Shown here in pieces: positions 7,646-15,784 of a stretch of 34,362 nt of DNA. Numbering within the stretch: the stretch's first letter is position 1; every line of letters starts with the position of its first letter. The DNA comes from JAAYCI01 sp047972265. Its GTDB lineage: Bacteria; Bacillota; Clostridia; Oscillospirales; Ruminococcaceae. The stretch spans positions 1 through 34,362 of the forward strand of contig JBKEAM010000138.1 of assembly GCA_047972265.1 (NCBI GenBank), read 5' to 3'. The translations under genes were made by a program, and so were the position numbers. A model generated the notes under the pieces. That model was not told the DNA's origin and ran no database searches. It saw only the letters and a list, made by a program, of their open reading frames with translations.

Positions 7646-9343
7646 ATGATCGACTTAAAATCCAATCCCTTTTCTCTCGACGACAAGGCCATAGATTGGG
7701 TAACCACCACTTTAAAAAGTCTTTCTGTTGAGGAAAAGGCAGGGCAGCTATTTTGCGTTTTGTTTAAAGAGGCCAAACAAGAAGAATTTGATTACATTTA
7801 CAGTATTTTGCAGCCGGGCGCTTGTATGTACCGGGTTGTTCCCACTCAGCGTGCTGTACAGGCATCTATAAAATTGCAGCAACAATCCCGTATACCCATG
7901 CTAATTGCCGCCAACCTGGAAAAAGGCGGAAACGGCATTGTAACCGAGGGCACTTTACTTGGCTCTCCTATGCAGGTTGCGGCCACAAATGATATAGAGA
8001 TGGCTGCCAAACTGGCAGAGGTGTGCGCCCTAGAGGCCCGTGCGGTGGGTGCCAACTGGGCATTTGCCCCTATTGTAGATATAGATACAAATTTTCGCAA
8101 TCCCATTACCAACACCCGCACCTTTGGCGCAAACCCTGCCCACGTTCTTCAACTTGGCAAAACCTATATCCAGCGCATTCAAAAATTAGGGCTTGCCGCC
8201 TCGGCAAAGCACTTTCCCGGTGATGGACAAGACGAGCGCGACCAACACTTGGTAACCTCTATAAACGATATGGACTGCGATACATGGATGGAAACCTACG
8301 GGGCTATTTATAAAGAGTGCATAGAGGCCGGCTCCCTTTCTGTAATGGTGGGGCACATTATGCAGCCCGCTTGGAGCAAACGCATAAACCCCAATTTAAA
8401 AGATAAAGAAATTATGCCCTGCAGCCTTAGCCAAGAGCTTATGCAGGGGCTTTTGCGGCAAACACTCGGTTTCAATGGCCTGATATGTACCGATGCCACA
8501 ACCATGGCAGGCTATACCACCGCCATGAGCCGTAAACAAGCCGTGCCCCAAAGCATTGCGCGCGGGGCAGATATGTTTTTGTTTACCCGCAATCTTGAGG
8601 AAGATTTCTCTTTTATGCTAAACGGCATTCGCGAGGGCATTATTACACACGCACGGCTAGATGAAGCCGTTACGCGTATATTGGCTACCAAGGCAGCCCT
8701 TGGCTTGCATCAAAATATCCCTGCTATTGATGAAAATACAGCTTTTGATGTTGTTGGCTGCTCCGCACATACTGCCTTGGCCAACGAGTGCGCCGATAAA
8801 GCAATTACTCTTGTAAAAGAACAGCCCGGCGTATTGCCCATTACACCCCAGCGGTATAAGCGCATATTGTTTTACACTATAGAGCCGCCCGAGGGCGGCG
8901 AAGGAAACTACAAAGTTACACCTGCCTGCGCCAAGGTAAAGCAACTGCTGCAAAACGAAGGCTTTATTGTAGATGACTTTATCCCCCAACCCTACGGTGA
9001 GGGATTTACAACAAAATACGAAGATGTTGTTAAAAATTACGACCTGGCCCTGTATGTTGCAAATCTTACTACAAAAAGCAACCAAACTGTGGTACGAATT
9101 GAATGGAAACAGCCCATGGGTGCAGATTGCGGGCATTATCTCAATGATATCCCTACCGTTTTTGTCTCGCTGGAAAACCCTTACCACCTGCTGGATTTTC
9201 CCCGAGTGCAAACCTATGTAAACTGCTACAGCAACAACGAGCATTGCCTGTACCAATTGGTAGAAAAATTAACCGGAAGAAGCATTTTTAAGGGCACCAG
9301 CCCAGTAGACCCTTTTTGTGGAAAATGGGATACCCGGCTGTAA
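7646..9343 (+). CDS. Glycoside hydrolase family 3 enzyme (NagZ-like beta-N-acetylhexosaminidase or related)
   Basis: A 565-residue GH3 enzyme without signal peptide. The first domain has KHFPGDG (188-194) followed by D199-Q200-H201, resembling the Asp-His acid/base pair of NagZ-type GH3 enzymes, and the nucleophile region GLICTDATTMAG with D283. The C-terminal 190 residues form the second alpha/beta domain. NagZ-like catalysis suggests release of beta-linked N-acetylhexosamine, but some relatives act as glucosidases or glycoside phosphorylases, so substrate is open. The ATG at 7646 follows GGAGGG by ten bases; a TTG at 7640 is too close. It heads a four-gene operon ending with the sulfatase maturase, tying it to desulfated products. 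Confidence 0.88.
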   Translation: MIDLKSNPFSLDDKAIDWVTTTLKSLSVEEKAGQLFCVLFKEAKQEEFDYIYSILQPGACMYRVVPTQRAVQASIKLQQQSRIPMLIAANLEKGGNGIVTEGTLLGSPMQVAATNDIEMAAKLAEVCALEARAVGANWAFAPIVDIDTNFRNPITNTRTFGANPAHVLQLGKTYIQRIQKLGLAASAKHFPGDGQDERDQHLVTSINDMDCDTWMETYGAIYKECIEAGSLSVMVGHIMQPAWSKRINPNLKDKEIMPCSLSQELMQGLLRQTLGFNGLICTDATTMAGYTTAMSRKQAVPQSIARGADMFLFTRNLEEDFSFMLNGIREGIITHARLDEAVTRILATKAALGLHQNIPAIDENTAFDVVGCSAHTALANECADKAITLVKEQPGVLPITPQRYKRILFYTIEPPEGGEGNYKVTPACAKVKQLLQNEGFIVDDFIPQPYGEGFTTKYEDVVKNYDLALYVANLTTKSNQTVVRIEWKQPMGADCGHYLNDIPTVFVSLENPYHLLDFPRVQTYVNCYSNNEHCLYQLVEKLTGRSIFKGTSPVDPFCGKWDTRL

Positions 9344-9379
9344 AAGCGCTTTAAACCATCCCCTTGCTTGGAGGAAACT

Positions 9380-10075
9380 ATGCCCATTGGCTTATTAACA
9401 GATTGTTTTTCGGTTTTATTGGGGGGGCTGGCTGGTGCCGTCATCCAATCCCGCCTATCCACCCGCATTTGCAAAAATATCACCATCGTTTTGGGCTGTA
9501 TGGCTATGGCAATCGGAATCTCTTCTATAGCACAGGTAAATGCCATGCCCCCGGTAGCCGTGGCCGTGGTTCTGGGCACCTTTATTGGCGAGGCCATCAA
9601 CCTAGAAAAGCACCTTTCAACCACATTTGCTGCCATAATTAAAAAAGCCGCCCCAAACAACACCACGCTGGACCTGCACCAGTTTGTTACGGTTTTTATT
9701 GTTTTTTGCGCCAGCGGGTTTGGCATTTACGGCGTACTTATGGAGGGCATGGCCGGAACCAGCCACATTCTGCTTTCAAAATCTGTTATGGATTTTTGTA
9801 CCGCCATTGTTTTTTCTGCAACACTGGGGCCATTGGTAACCGCAATTGCACTGCCCATGCTTATCATTATGGGGTTCTTCTATACAATTGCCGGCTTTTT
9901 GGCTCCTCTGGTCAGCCCAGCCATGCTACAAAATTTTGTTGCCTGTGGCGGTGTATTAACCTTGGCCGCCGGGCTGCGGGTTGCCGGAATAAAAAACACA
10001 CCCATTGCCAACATGGTGCCTGCCTTGGTTTTGATTCTCCCTCTTTCGGCCCTGTGGGAGATGCTGCCTTTATAG
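9380..10075 (+). CDS. DUF554 family membrane protein
   Basis: A 231-residue, very hydrophobic protein with about six or seven membrane segments, starting MPIGLLTDCFSVLLGGLAGA. The repeated glycine-rich helices, the FIGEAINLEKHL region and the SKSVMDFCTAIVFSATLG region match the DUF554 (YdfK/YqgA) family, whose function is not established to my knowledge. The ATG at 9380 follows GGAGG by six bases. It lies 36 bp after the GH3 gene and 45 bp before GH43, so it is part of the operon and may move a substrate or product. No function should be assigned beyond probable transport. Confidence 0.85.
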   Translation: MPIGLLTDCFSVLLGGLAGAVIQSRLSTRICKNITIVLGCMAMAIGISSIAQVNAMPPVAVAVVLGTFIGEAINLEKHLSTTFAAIIKKAAPNNTTLDLHQFVTVFIVFCASGFGIYGVLMEGMAGTSHILLSKSVMDFCTAIVFSATLGPLVTAIALPMLIIMGFFYTIAGFLAPLVSPAMLQNFVACGGVLTLAAGLRVAGIKNTPIANMVPALVLILPLSALWEMLPL

Positions 10076-10120
10076 CAAACAAAATACCCTGCATTTAGAT
10101 AAAAAAGAAAGAGAGACCCC

Positions 10121-11533
10121 ATGAAAAAACCAGCGGTAAACCCTTATCTCCCATTAAATAACTACATACCCGATGCCGAACCACGCCTTTTTAACGACAG
10201 GTTATATATTTACGGCTCTCACGATAAAGCCGGCGGAGATTTTTTTTGTCTAAAGGATTATGTTGTGTGGTCGGCCCCCAAGGATGACCTTGCCGACTGG
10301 CGTTATGATGGCGTTATTTATCGCCGCGGGCAAGACCCATCCGACCCGGAAGGGAAACTGGAACTGTTTGCCCCGGATGTGGTGCAAGGCCCCGATGGAC
10401 GGTATTACTTATATTATTGCCTTAGAATGAAAACCGAATTTGGGGTAGCTGTAAGCGATACGCCCACCGGCCCATTTACGTTTCACGGGCATGTAAAACG
10501 CCCCGATGGAAGCATATTTAACGACCATATGCCCTACGACCCCTCTGTGTTGGTAGATGATGACGGTAGTGTTTACCTGTATTACGGTTTTTCTTCTGCA
10601 ATGTTGTCAAAAAAATACAATACCGAAATTAGCCCCGGCGCATTGGTGGTAGAATTAGAGCAAGATATGCTTACCACATGCTCACCGCCTACAGTATGTA
10701 TTCCCTGGGAGGGGCTGGCCACAGGCACCGGCTTTGAGGGGCACGCCTACTGCGAAGCTCCCTCCATCCGTAAAATTGGCAATTTATATTATTTAGTTTA
10801 TTCCAGCCAGTGGTGGCACGAGCTTTGCTACGCCGTCAGCCAATATCCCACTAAAGGGTATTGCTATGGGGGCGTTATTGTAGACAATGCCGATATTGGT
10901 TACAATGGCCGTAACCTGCCCGTGTGTATGCCCGGCAACAACCACGGCGGGCTTGTAACGGTAAATAACCAAAGCTATATTTTTTATCATCGCCACACCC
11001 ACGGTACCTCCTATTCCAGGCAGGGCTGTGCAGAACCTGTAACCTTTGATGCTAACGGCCATATTGCCCAGGTAGGTATAACCAGCAGCGGTTTAAATGG
11101 CGGGCCACTTCCCGCCTTGGGCCAATGGCCCGCCGCCATCGCCTGCTATTTAAGCTGCCCCAAACCCCAGCTTATGCTGGATTTTAGAAATGTAGACCTT
11201 TCTGTAATGCCCTATATCACACAAGAGGATGCCCCCGCTCCCATACAGTATATCCACAATTTTTACGAGGGTGTTATTGCCGGTTTTAACCAATTTTACG
11301 CTAAAGATGCTGTGCATGCTATTGTAGTAACTGTGCGAGGTACTGCAGATGGAGAGCTTATTGTTTACTTAGACAATGCAGATAATCCACCCGCCGCTGT
11401 AACCGCGCTCTCTATATCCGGCGGGCTATGGCAGGATATAACCATCCCCATCTCTTTTAACAATACCCATAGCTTATTTTTTGGTTTTACCGGCCACGGA
11501 ACATTCGACTTTTTATATTTTTGCTGGCAATAA
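10121..11533 (+). CDS. Glycoside hydrolase family 43 with C-terminal CBM6-like domain
   Basis: A 470-residue cytoplasmic enzyme. The five-bladed propeller domain (about 1-330) shows the GH43 catalytic trio: base D18 (YIPDAEPRLF), D140 (MPYDPSVLVDDDG) and acid E212 (HAYCEAPSIRKIG), followed by YYLVYSSQWW. The last ~120 residues resemble a CBM6-type jelly roll (YAKDAVHAIVVTVRGTADG). Family members hydrolyse beta-xylosides, arabinofuranosides or galactosides; the nearby xylose isomerase and xylulokinase favour a xylosidase or arabinofuranosidase. No signal peptide. The ribosome site is weak (AAAGAGAGA), so translation may depend on readthrough from the gene before. It ends 16 bp before the maturase start. 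Confidence 0.92.
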   Translation: MKKPAVNPYLPLNNYIPDAEPRLFNDRLYIYGSHDKAGGDFFCLKDYVVWSAPKDDLADWRYDGVIYRRGQDPSDPEGKLELFAPDVVQGPDGRYYLYYCLRMKTEFGVAVSDTPTGPFTFHGHVKRPDGSIFNDHMPYDPSVLVDDDGSVYLYYGFSSAMLSKKYNTEISPGALVVELEQDMLTTCSPPTVCIPWEGLATGTGFEGHAYCEAPSIRKIGNLYYLVYSSQWWHELCYAVSQYPTKGYCYGGVIVDNADIGYNGRNLPVCMPGNNHGGLVTVNNQSYIFYHRHTHGTSYSRQGCAEPVTFDANGHIAQVGITSSGLNGGPLPALGQWPAAIACYLSCPKPQLMLDFRNVDLSVMPYITQEDAPAPIQYIHNFYEGVIAGFNQFYAKDAVHAIVVTVRGTADGELIVYLDNADNPPAAVTALSISGGLWQDITIPISFNNTHSLFFGFTGHGTFDFLYFCWQ

Positions 11534-11549
11534 AATTGAGGGCTACACT

Positions 11550-12650
11550 GTGAAACATCTTTCTGTTATGATAAAACCCGCTTCTTCCCTATGCAATATG
11601 CGATGCAGCTATTGCTTTTATGCCGATGTAAGCAATATGCGGGATGTACCTAGCTATGGGATGATGAGTGAAGAAACCGCCGAAAAAATAATTGCCAATG
11701 TTTACAAAAACCTTGCAGACGGAGACAGCATCACCTTTGCTTTTCAGGGGGGTGAGCCTACTTTGGCTGGGCTGGGGTTTTTTCAAAATTTTGTAGAACA
11801 AGTAGCCGAGCAAACAGTAAAAGCACGTGTTTTGTGGGCCCTGCAAACCAATGGTACAATGCTGGATGACGAGTGGTGCACCTTTTTAAAAAGCAACCAG
11901 TTTCTTGTGGGTTTATCTTTAGACGGCAACTCTGCCATGCACAACCAAAACCGTTTAGATAGTAAGGGCAAAGGCAATTTCTCTCAGGTTTTGGCTGCAA
12001 AGCACTTAATGGACAAGTACCGTGTTGAATATAATATTCTTTGCGTGCTTACCAACGAAACTGCCCGCCACCCCCAAAAAGTATGGAAATTTATAATAGA
12101 AAATGGTATTCGCTATATCCAATTTATTCCCTGTTTAGACGACCTGGGCAGCTCTGCAAATACGCCATGGGCGCTTACGCCAAAACGCTTTTTTAGTTTT
12201 TTTAGTTCTCTTTTTCCTTTGTGGCAAGAGCAGCTTTTGGCCAACAATTATATTAGCGTTAAACTATTTGATGATATTATTAACCTGTTTGTGCGTGGGC
12301 AGGTAACCTCCTGCGGCATTCATGGCCAGTGTCAGGCACAATATATTATAGAAGCGGACGGAAGCGTATATCCCTGCGATTTTTACGTGCTGGACAAATA
12401 TTGCCTGGGCAATATGCGTGATATTACCCTTGAGGATGCTTTTGAACGCACCAAAGCAAACGGTTTTTTAAAAGACCGGGCTCCGCTGCCCGCCGCCTGT
12501 TCTGGATGTGAATTTCACCGCGCCTGCCACGGCGGCTGCAAACGTATGGCAAAGGCCATGTATGTAGATGAAACCGGTTTTTGCGGATACCGCGAATTAC
12601 TAAACAAATATGGCACCAAACTAGTACAAATTGGCAAACGCTTTGGCTAA
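11550..12650 (+). CDS. Anaerobic sulfatase-maturating enzyme (radical SAM/SPASM)
   Basis: A 366-residue radical-SAM enzyme that oxidises the active-site Cys or Ser of sulfatases to formylglycine without oxygen. The SAM cluster motif is C15-x3-C19-x2-C22 (CNMRCSYC), followed by FQGGEPTLAG and QTNGT motifs. The SPASM region near the end has the expected set of cysteines (SCGIHGQCQ, YPCDFYVLDKYC, CSGCEFHRACHGGC, GFCGY) for two more iron-sulfur clusters. Start is GTG at 11550 with GAGGG seven bases upstream; this gives the usual length. It is last in the glycosidase operon. All five sulfatases in the window carry a Cys-type motif and are its obvious substrates. Confidence 0.95.
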   Translation: MKHLSVMIKPASSLCNMRCSYCFYADVSNMRDVPSYGMMSEETAEKIIANVYKNLADGDSITFAFQGGEPTLAGLGFFQNFVEQVAEQTVKARVLWALQTNGTMLDDEWCTFLKSNQFLVGLSLDGNSAMHNQNRLDSKGKGNFSQVLAAKHLMDKYRVEYNILCVLTNETARHPQKVWKFIIENGIRYIQFIPCLDDLGSSANTPWALTPKRFFSFFSSLFPLWQEQLLANNYISVKLFDDIINLFVRGQVTSCGIHGQCQAQYIIEADGSVYPCDFYVLDKYCLGNMRDITLEDAFERTKANGFLKDRAPLPAACSGCEFHRACHGGCKRMAKAMYVDETGFCGYRELLNKYGTKLVQIGKRFG

Positions 12651-12675
12651 CGTATTCCCTTTTTATTACCGCAAC

Positions 12676-12706
12676 AAAACACCCCGCAAATTTTGCGGGG
12701 TGTTTT
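12676..12706. terminator. Bidirectional terminator between convergent anSME and xylB
   Basis: A long, perfect inverted repeat (12676-12690 AAAACACCCCGCAAA with 12691-12706) with A and T flanks lies 25 bp after the maturase stop and directly before the xylB stop at 12708. It serves both converging operons. Confidence 0.93.
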
Positions 12707-12707
12707 A

Positions 12708-14231
12708 CTATGTATTGGCCAAGTCTTCAAATCGAGTTTTTAAATCCCAGTACAACTTTTTATATAGCTGGTAATAGGGCTTATATTCCTCTGTGTTTTT
12801 TGCTATGGGGACTTGAACATTCCCCTTTTGCACTATGGCATCGGCTGCCTCTTCCACACTGGCAAATATCCCTGCCCCTACACCGGCAAGCAATGCCACG
12901 CCCAGTGCGCCGCCCTCATCTGCCTTTAATGTGTTTACAGGGCAGCCATATAAATCGGCCAGCATCTGCCGCCACAAGGGGCTGCGCCCACCGCCGCCGC
13001 AAACCGTCATATCCTGTACAGGCACTCCCATCTCTTTAAAAACATCCACACATTCTGCCTGAGAATACGCCACTCCCTCCAGTACTGCGCGGATAAGATG
13101 CTGACGCCCGTGTATGGCTGAAAGGCCAAAAAACACACCGCGACAATCGGGATTGGGGTGGGGGCTGCGTTCGCCCATTAAATACGGCAAAAAAATCAGC
13201 TTATCCGCCCCAATACAAACATTCTTTGCCAGCTTATCCATAATAACGTAGGGGTCTACCCCCCCTTGCACAGCCTCGGCAACTTCTGGTGTGCAACAGG
13301 TATCCCGCAGCCATTTCAGGCTTAGGCCCGCCCCTTGGGTACAACTCATCACCGTCCATTTTCCCGGCACACTGGCACACAAAGTATGCACCCTGCCCAG
13401 TGGGTCTATATGGGGTTTGTTGCTAACTGCATATACAACAGCAGAGGTACCTATGGTGGTAAAGGCTGTGCCCTCACGCACCACCCCTGTGCCAATCGCT
13501 GCCGCAGGGTTATCCCCCGCGCCGCCCACTACAATTGTTTCTGCAAGCAAGCCTGTAGCGGCCGCTGCCGTAGTGTGCACCCTGCCTGTTATGTCGGGGC
13601 TTTCGTGCATAGTAGGCAGCAGTGCTCTATCAATCCCCAACTCATCCAGCACCCGGCTGCTCCACTGGCGCTTGCTTATATTCATCAGCTGCATGCCCGA
13701 TGCATCGCTTACCTCGGTAGCATATTCACCCGTAAGCATGTATCGAATATAATCTTTGGGCAGTAAAATATGCGCGCAGCGCTCGTAAACCTGCGGCTCA
13801 TTCTTTTTAACCCACAATATCTTGCTGGCAGTAAAACCCGTCATGGGTGGGTTGCCGGTAATTTCTATAATGCGCTGTCTGCCCAAAATACGGTCCATGT
13901 CTTCACATTCGGCCGCCGTGCGTTGGTCGCACCAAATAATGGAAGGGCGCAAAACCTGCCCTTGTTTATCCAGCATTACCAAGCCATGCATCTGGCCCGA
14001 TAAGCCCACCCCGGCCACATCTGCCGCCGGTATACCGGCAGCAGACAGTACGGCGCGTATTCCTTCAACTGTGGCGTTCCACCAATGGGCGGGGTCTTGC
14101 TCCGCCCAGCCGTTTTGCGGCTGGGCCATAGGGTATTCAATTGTTTTGCTTGCCAGCGGTACCCCATGTATATCAAATAGCACCGTTTTTGTGCCGGAAG
14201 TACCTATATCAATGCCCAATAATGTTTTCAT
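12708..14231 (-). CDS. xylB: Xylulokinase
   Basis: A 507-residue FGGY-family kinase that phosphorylates D-xylulose with ATP. The N-terminal phosphate motif is DIGTSGTKTVLFD, the substrate region includes LSGQMHGLVMLD (78-88) with WCDQR, and the catalytic Asp is D240 in GGAGDNPAAAIG. Length and motifs fit XylB rather than glycerol kinase. The ATG at 14231 is 10 bp after the xylA stop, with GAGG overlapping the end of xylA, so the two are translated from one message and give xylulose 5-phosphate for the pentose phosphate pathway. Confidence 0.95.
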   Translation of the reverse strand: MKTLLGIDIGTSGTKTVLFDIHGVPLASKTIEYPMAQPQNGWAEQDPAHWWNATVEGIRAVLSAAGIPAADVAGVGLSGQMHGLVMLDKQGQVLRPSIIWCDQRTAAECEDMDRILGRQRIIEITGNPPMTGFTASKILWVKKNEPQVYERCAHILLPKDYIRYMLTGEYATEVSDASGMQLMNISKRQWSSRVLDELGIDRALLPTMHESPDITGRVHTTAAAATGLLAETIVVGGAGDNPAAAIGTGVVREGTAFTTIGTSAVVYAVSNKPHIDPLGRVHTLCASVPGKWTVMSCTQGAGLSLKWLRDTCCTPEVAEAVQGGVDPYVIMDKLAKNVCIGADKLIFLPYLMGERSPHPNPDCRGVFFGLSAIHGRQHLIRAVLEGVAYSQAECVDVFKEMGVPVQDMTVCGGGGRSPLWRQMLADLYGCPVNTLKADEGGALGVALLAGVGAGIFASVEEAADAIVQKGNVQVPIAKNTEEYKPYYQLYKKLYWDLKTRFEDLANT

Positions 14232-14241
14232 ATAAGTGGCC

Positions 14242-15561
14242 TCAATTAAACAAAACTTGGTTTACTACACTTTCCAAATACTCCTGTTTGCCGCTTCCCG
14301 GCAGTTGGGGCGCCCCAAGCTTATCGGCATATTCTGCCAGTTCTAGCAGGCCAATGCTTCCATCCTGTATCTGCTTGCCTATGCCGTTCTCATAGCTTGC
14401 ATATCTTTCTTTAATAAATGCATCAATTCGGCCATCTTCTATAATGGCTGCGGCTTTTAGCAAACCCAACGCAAAGGCGTCCATTCCCAAAACAAAACCC
14501 TGAAACATATCCTCGTAAGTATAGCTGGGCCTGCGGGGTTTAGCATCAAAGTTAAAGCCGCCACAGGTTAGGCCGCCTGCTTTTAGCACCTCATACATGC
14601 ACTGTGTGGTATCGTATACATCAAATGGAAATTCATCTGTATCCCAGCCCAGCAGCAAATCTCCGGTATTTGCGTCAACGCTGCCCAGCATCCCATTCAT
14701 TGCAGAAATGCGAAGCTCGTGCTGAAACGAATGACCCGCTAAAGTTGCATGGTTTGCCTCAATATTCAACTTAAAGTCCTTGTCCAGTCCATATTCGCGC
14801 AAAAATGCAATAGAAGTAGACGCATCATAGTCATACTGGTGCTTCATGGGTTCTTTCGGCTTCGGCTCAATCCAAAATTCGCCCTCAAAGCCAATGCTCC
14901 GGCCATATTCCACAGCCATTTTCATCAGTTTGGCAATATTTTTTTGCTCAAACTTTACATCGGTGTTCAACAGGGTTTCGTACCCTTCTCGTCCACCCCA
15001 AAACACATAGCCGCGTCCACCAAGTTTTACGGTTAAATCCAGGGCTTTTTTAACCTGGGCTGCCGCAAAGCAAAACACATCTGCACTGTTAGTGCTGCCC
15101 GCCCCATTTACAAAACGAGGGTTGCTAAACATATTGGCTGTTCCCCAAAGGCATTTTATGCCGGTTTGCTCCATTTTTTCCAGCATATAATCGGTAATTT
15201 CATCCAGCCTTTTATTGGTTTCTTTTATGTCGTCGGCTTCGGGCACCAAATCCACATCATGAAAACAATAATATTCAATGCCCAGCTTTTGCATAAATTC
15301 AAAGCCCGCGTCCACCTTTGCCTTGGCATGCTCCATGGTTCCCTCTTGTGCGCCAAAACTTTTATTGGCAGTTCCACGGCCAAACATATCTGCCCCGGTG
15401 GCGCACAAATTATGCCACCAAGCCATGGCAAAGGGCATCCACTCTTTCATCGGCTTGCCCATTACCATTTTGTTTGCATCGTAACAATGAAAAGCAAGCG
15501 GATTTTTGCTGTCTTTGCCCTCAAACTTAACGGCACCAATCTCTTTAAATATTTCGCTCAT
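14242..15561 (-). CDS. xylA: Xylose isomerase
   Basis: A 439-residue class II xylose isomerase converting D-xylose to D-xylulose. Active site residues occur in their canonical places: H101/D104 (FHDVD), E232 (WIEPKP), E268 and H271 (NIEANHATLAGH), D296 (VDANTGD), D307 and D309 (WDTDEFP) and D339. The ATG at 15561 has GGAGG six bases upstream and gives the family's usual length; longer frames reaching 15678 would run through the operator and lack a ribosome site. It is first in the xylAB operon, behind a promoter and a large palindromic operator. Its presence points to xylose as one monomer released by the glycosidases. Confidence 0.97.
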   Translation of the reverse strand: MSEIFKEIGAVKFEGKDSKNPLAFHCYDANKMVMGKPMKEWMPFAMAWWHNLCATGADMFGRGTANKSFGAQEGTMEHAKAKVDAGFEFMQKLGIEYYCFHDVDLVPEADDIKETNKRLDEITDYMLEKMEQTGIKCLWGTANMFSNPRFVNGAGSTNSADVFCFAAAQVKKALDLTVKLGGRGYVFWGGREGYETLLNTDVKFEQKNIAKLMKMAVEYGRSIGFEGEFWIEPKPKEPMKHQYDYDASTSIAFLREYGLDKDFKLNIEANHATLAGHSFQHELRISAMNGMLGSVDANTGDLLLGWDTDEFPFDVYDTTQCMYEVLKAGGLTCGGFNFDAKPRRPSYTYEDMFQGFVLGMDAFALGLLKAAAIIEDGRIDAFIKERYASYENGIGKQIQDGSIGLLELAEYADKLGAPQLPGSGKQEYLESVVNQVLFN

Positions 15562-15620
15562 CTTTTTCCTCCCGCCTATACGGCATATTTGCACAAATTG
15601 TTTTATGCAGAGTGATTTTC

Positions 15621-15646
15621 GGTTAGCGTGCTCGAGCACGCTAACC
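15621..15646. promoter_or_regulatory. 26-bp perfect palindromic operator of xylAB
   Basis: GGTTAGCGTGCTC and its exact reverse complement meet at a central CG, the usual geometry for a LacI-family operator. It lies from about +4 to +29 relative to the transcript start predicted from the promoter at 15657-15685, where a bound repressor would block initiation or clearance. The LacI-type gene next door is the natural candidate. I saw no second copy elsewhere in the window. Confidence 0.85.
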
Positions 15647-15656
15647 ATTTGTGTAT

Positions 15657-15685
15657 ATTCTATTCTACGCTTTTGCAAAAGTCAA
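15657..15685 (-). promoter_or_regulatory. xylAB promoter
   Basis: On the minus strand TTGACT (15680-15685) and TAGAAT (15657-15662) are 17 bp apart, directly upstream of the palindromic operator and about 96 bp before the xylA start codon. The good match suggests a strong promoter controlled by repression. Confidence 0.85.
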
Positions 15686-15730
15686 TCTATAAATAAAACT
15701 TTATTTGCCGTGACATCTTCTTATCTGCAT

Positions 15731-15775
15731 AATTAAAAAGAAGCCTTTTCTTTATAAAAAGGCTTCTTTTTAATT
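15731..15775. terminator. Terminator after the LacI-family gene
   Basis: An inverted repeat (15733-15749 with 15756-15773, core AAGAAGCCTTTT) with A/T-rich flanks lies ten bases after the repressor stop codon. It separates the repressor transcript from the xylAB promoter and could work in both directions. Confidence 0.9.
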
Positions 15776-15784
15776 CGTATATTT

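Noticed and set aside
8657..9256. 199-codon leftward open frame within the GH3 gene
   Set aside because: Antisense to the C-terminal domain of a well-supported enzyme; looks like a compositional by-product.
15562..15678. 39-residue N-terminal extension of xylose isomerase
   Set aside because: It would cross the palindromic operator and lacks a ribosome site; the start at 15561 gives the canonical length and residue numbering.
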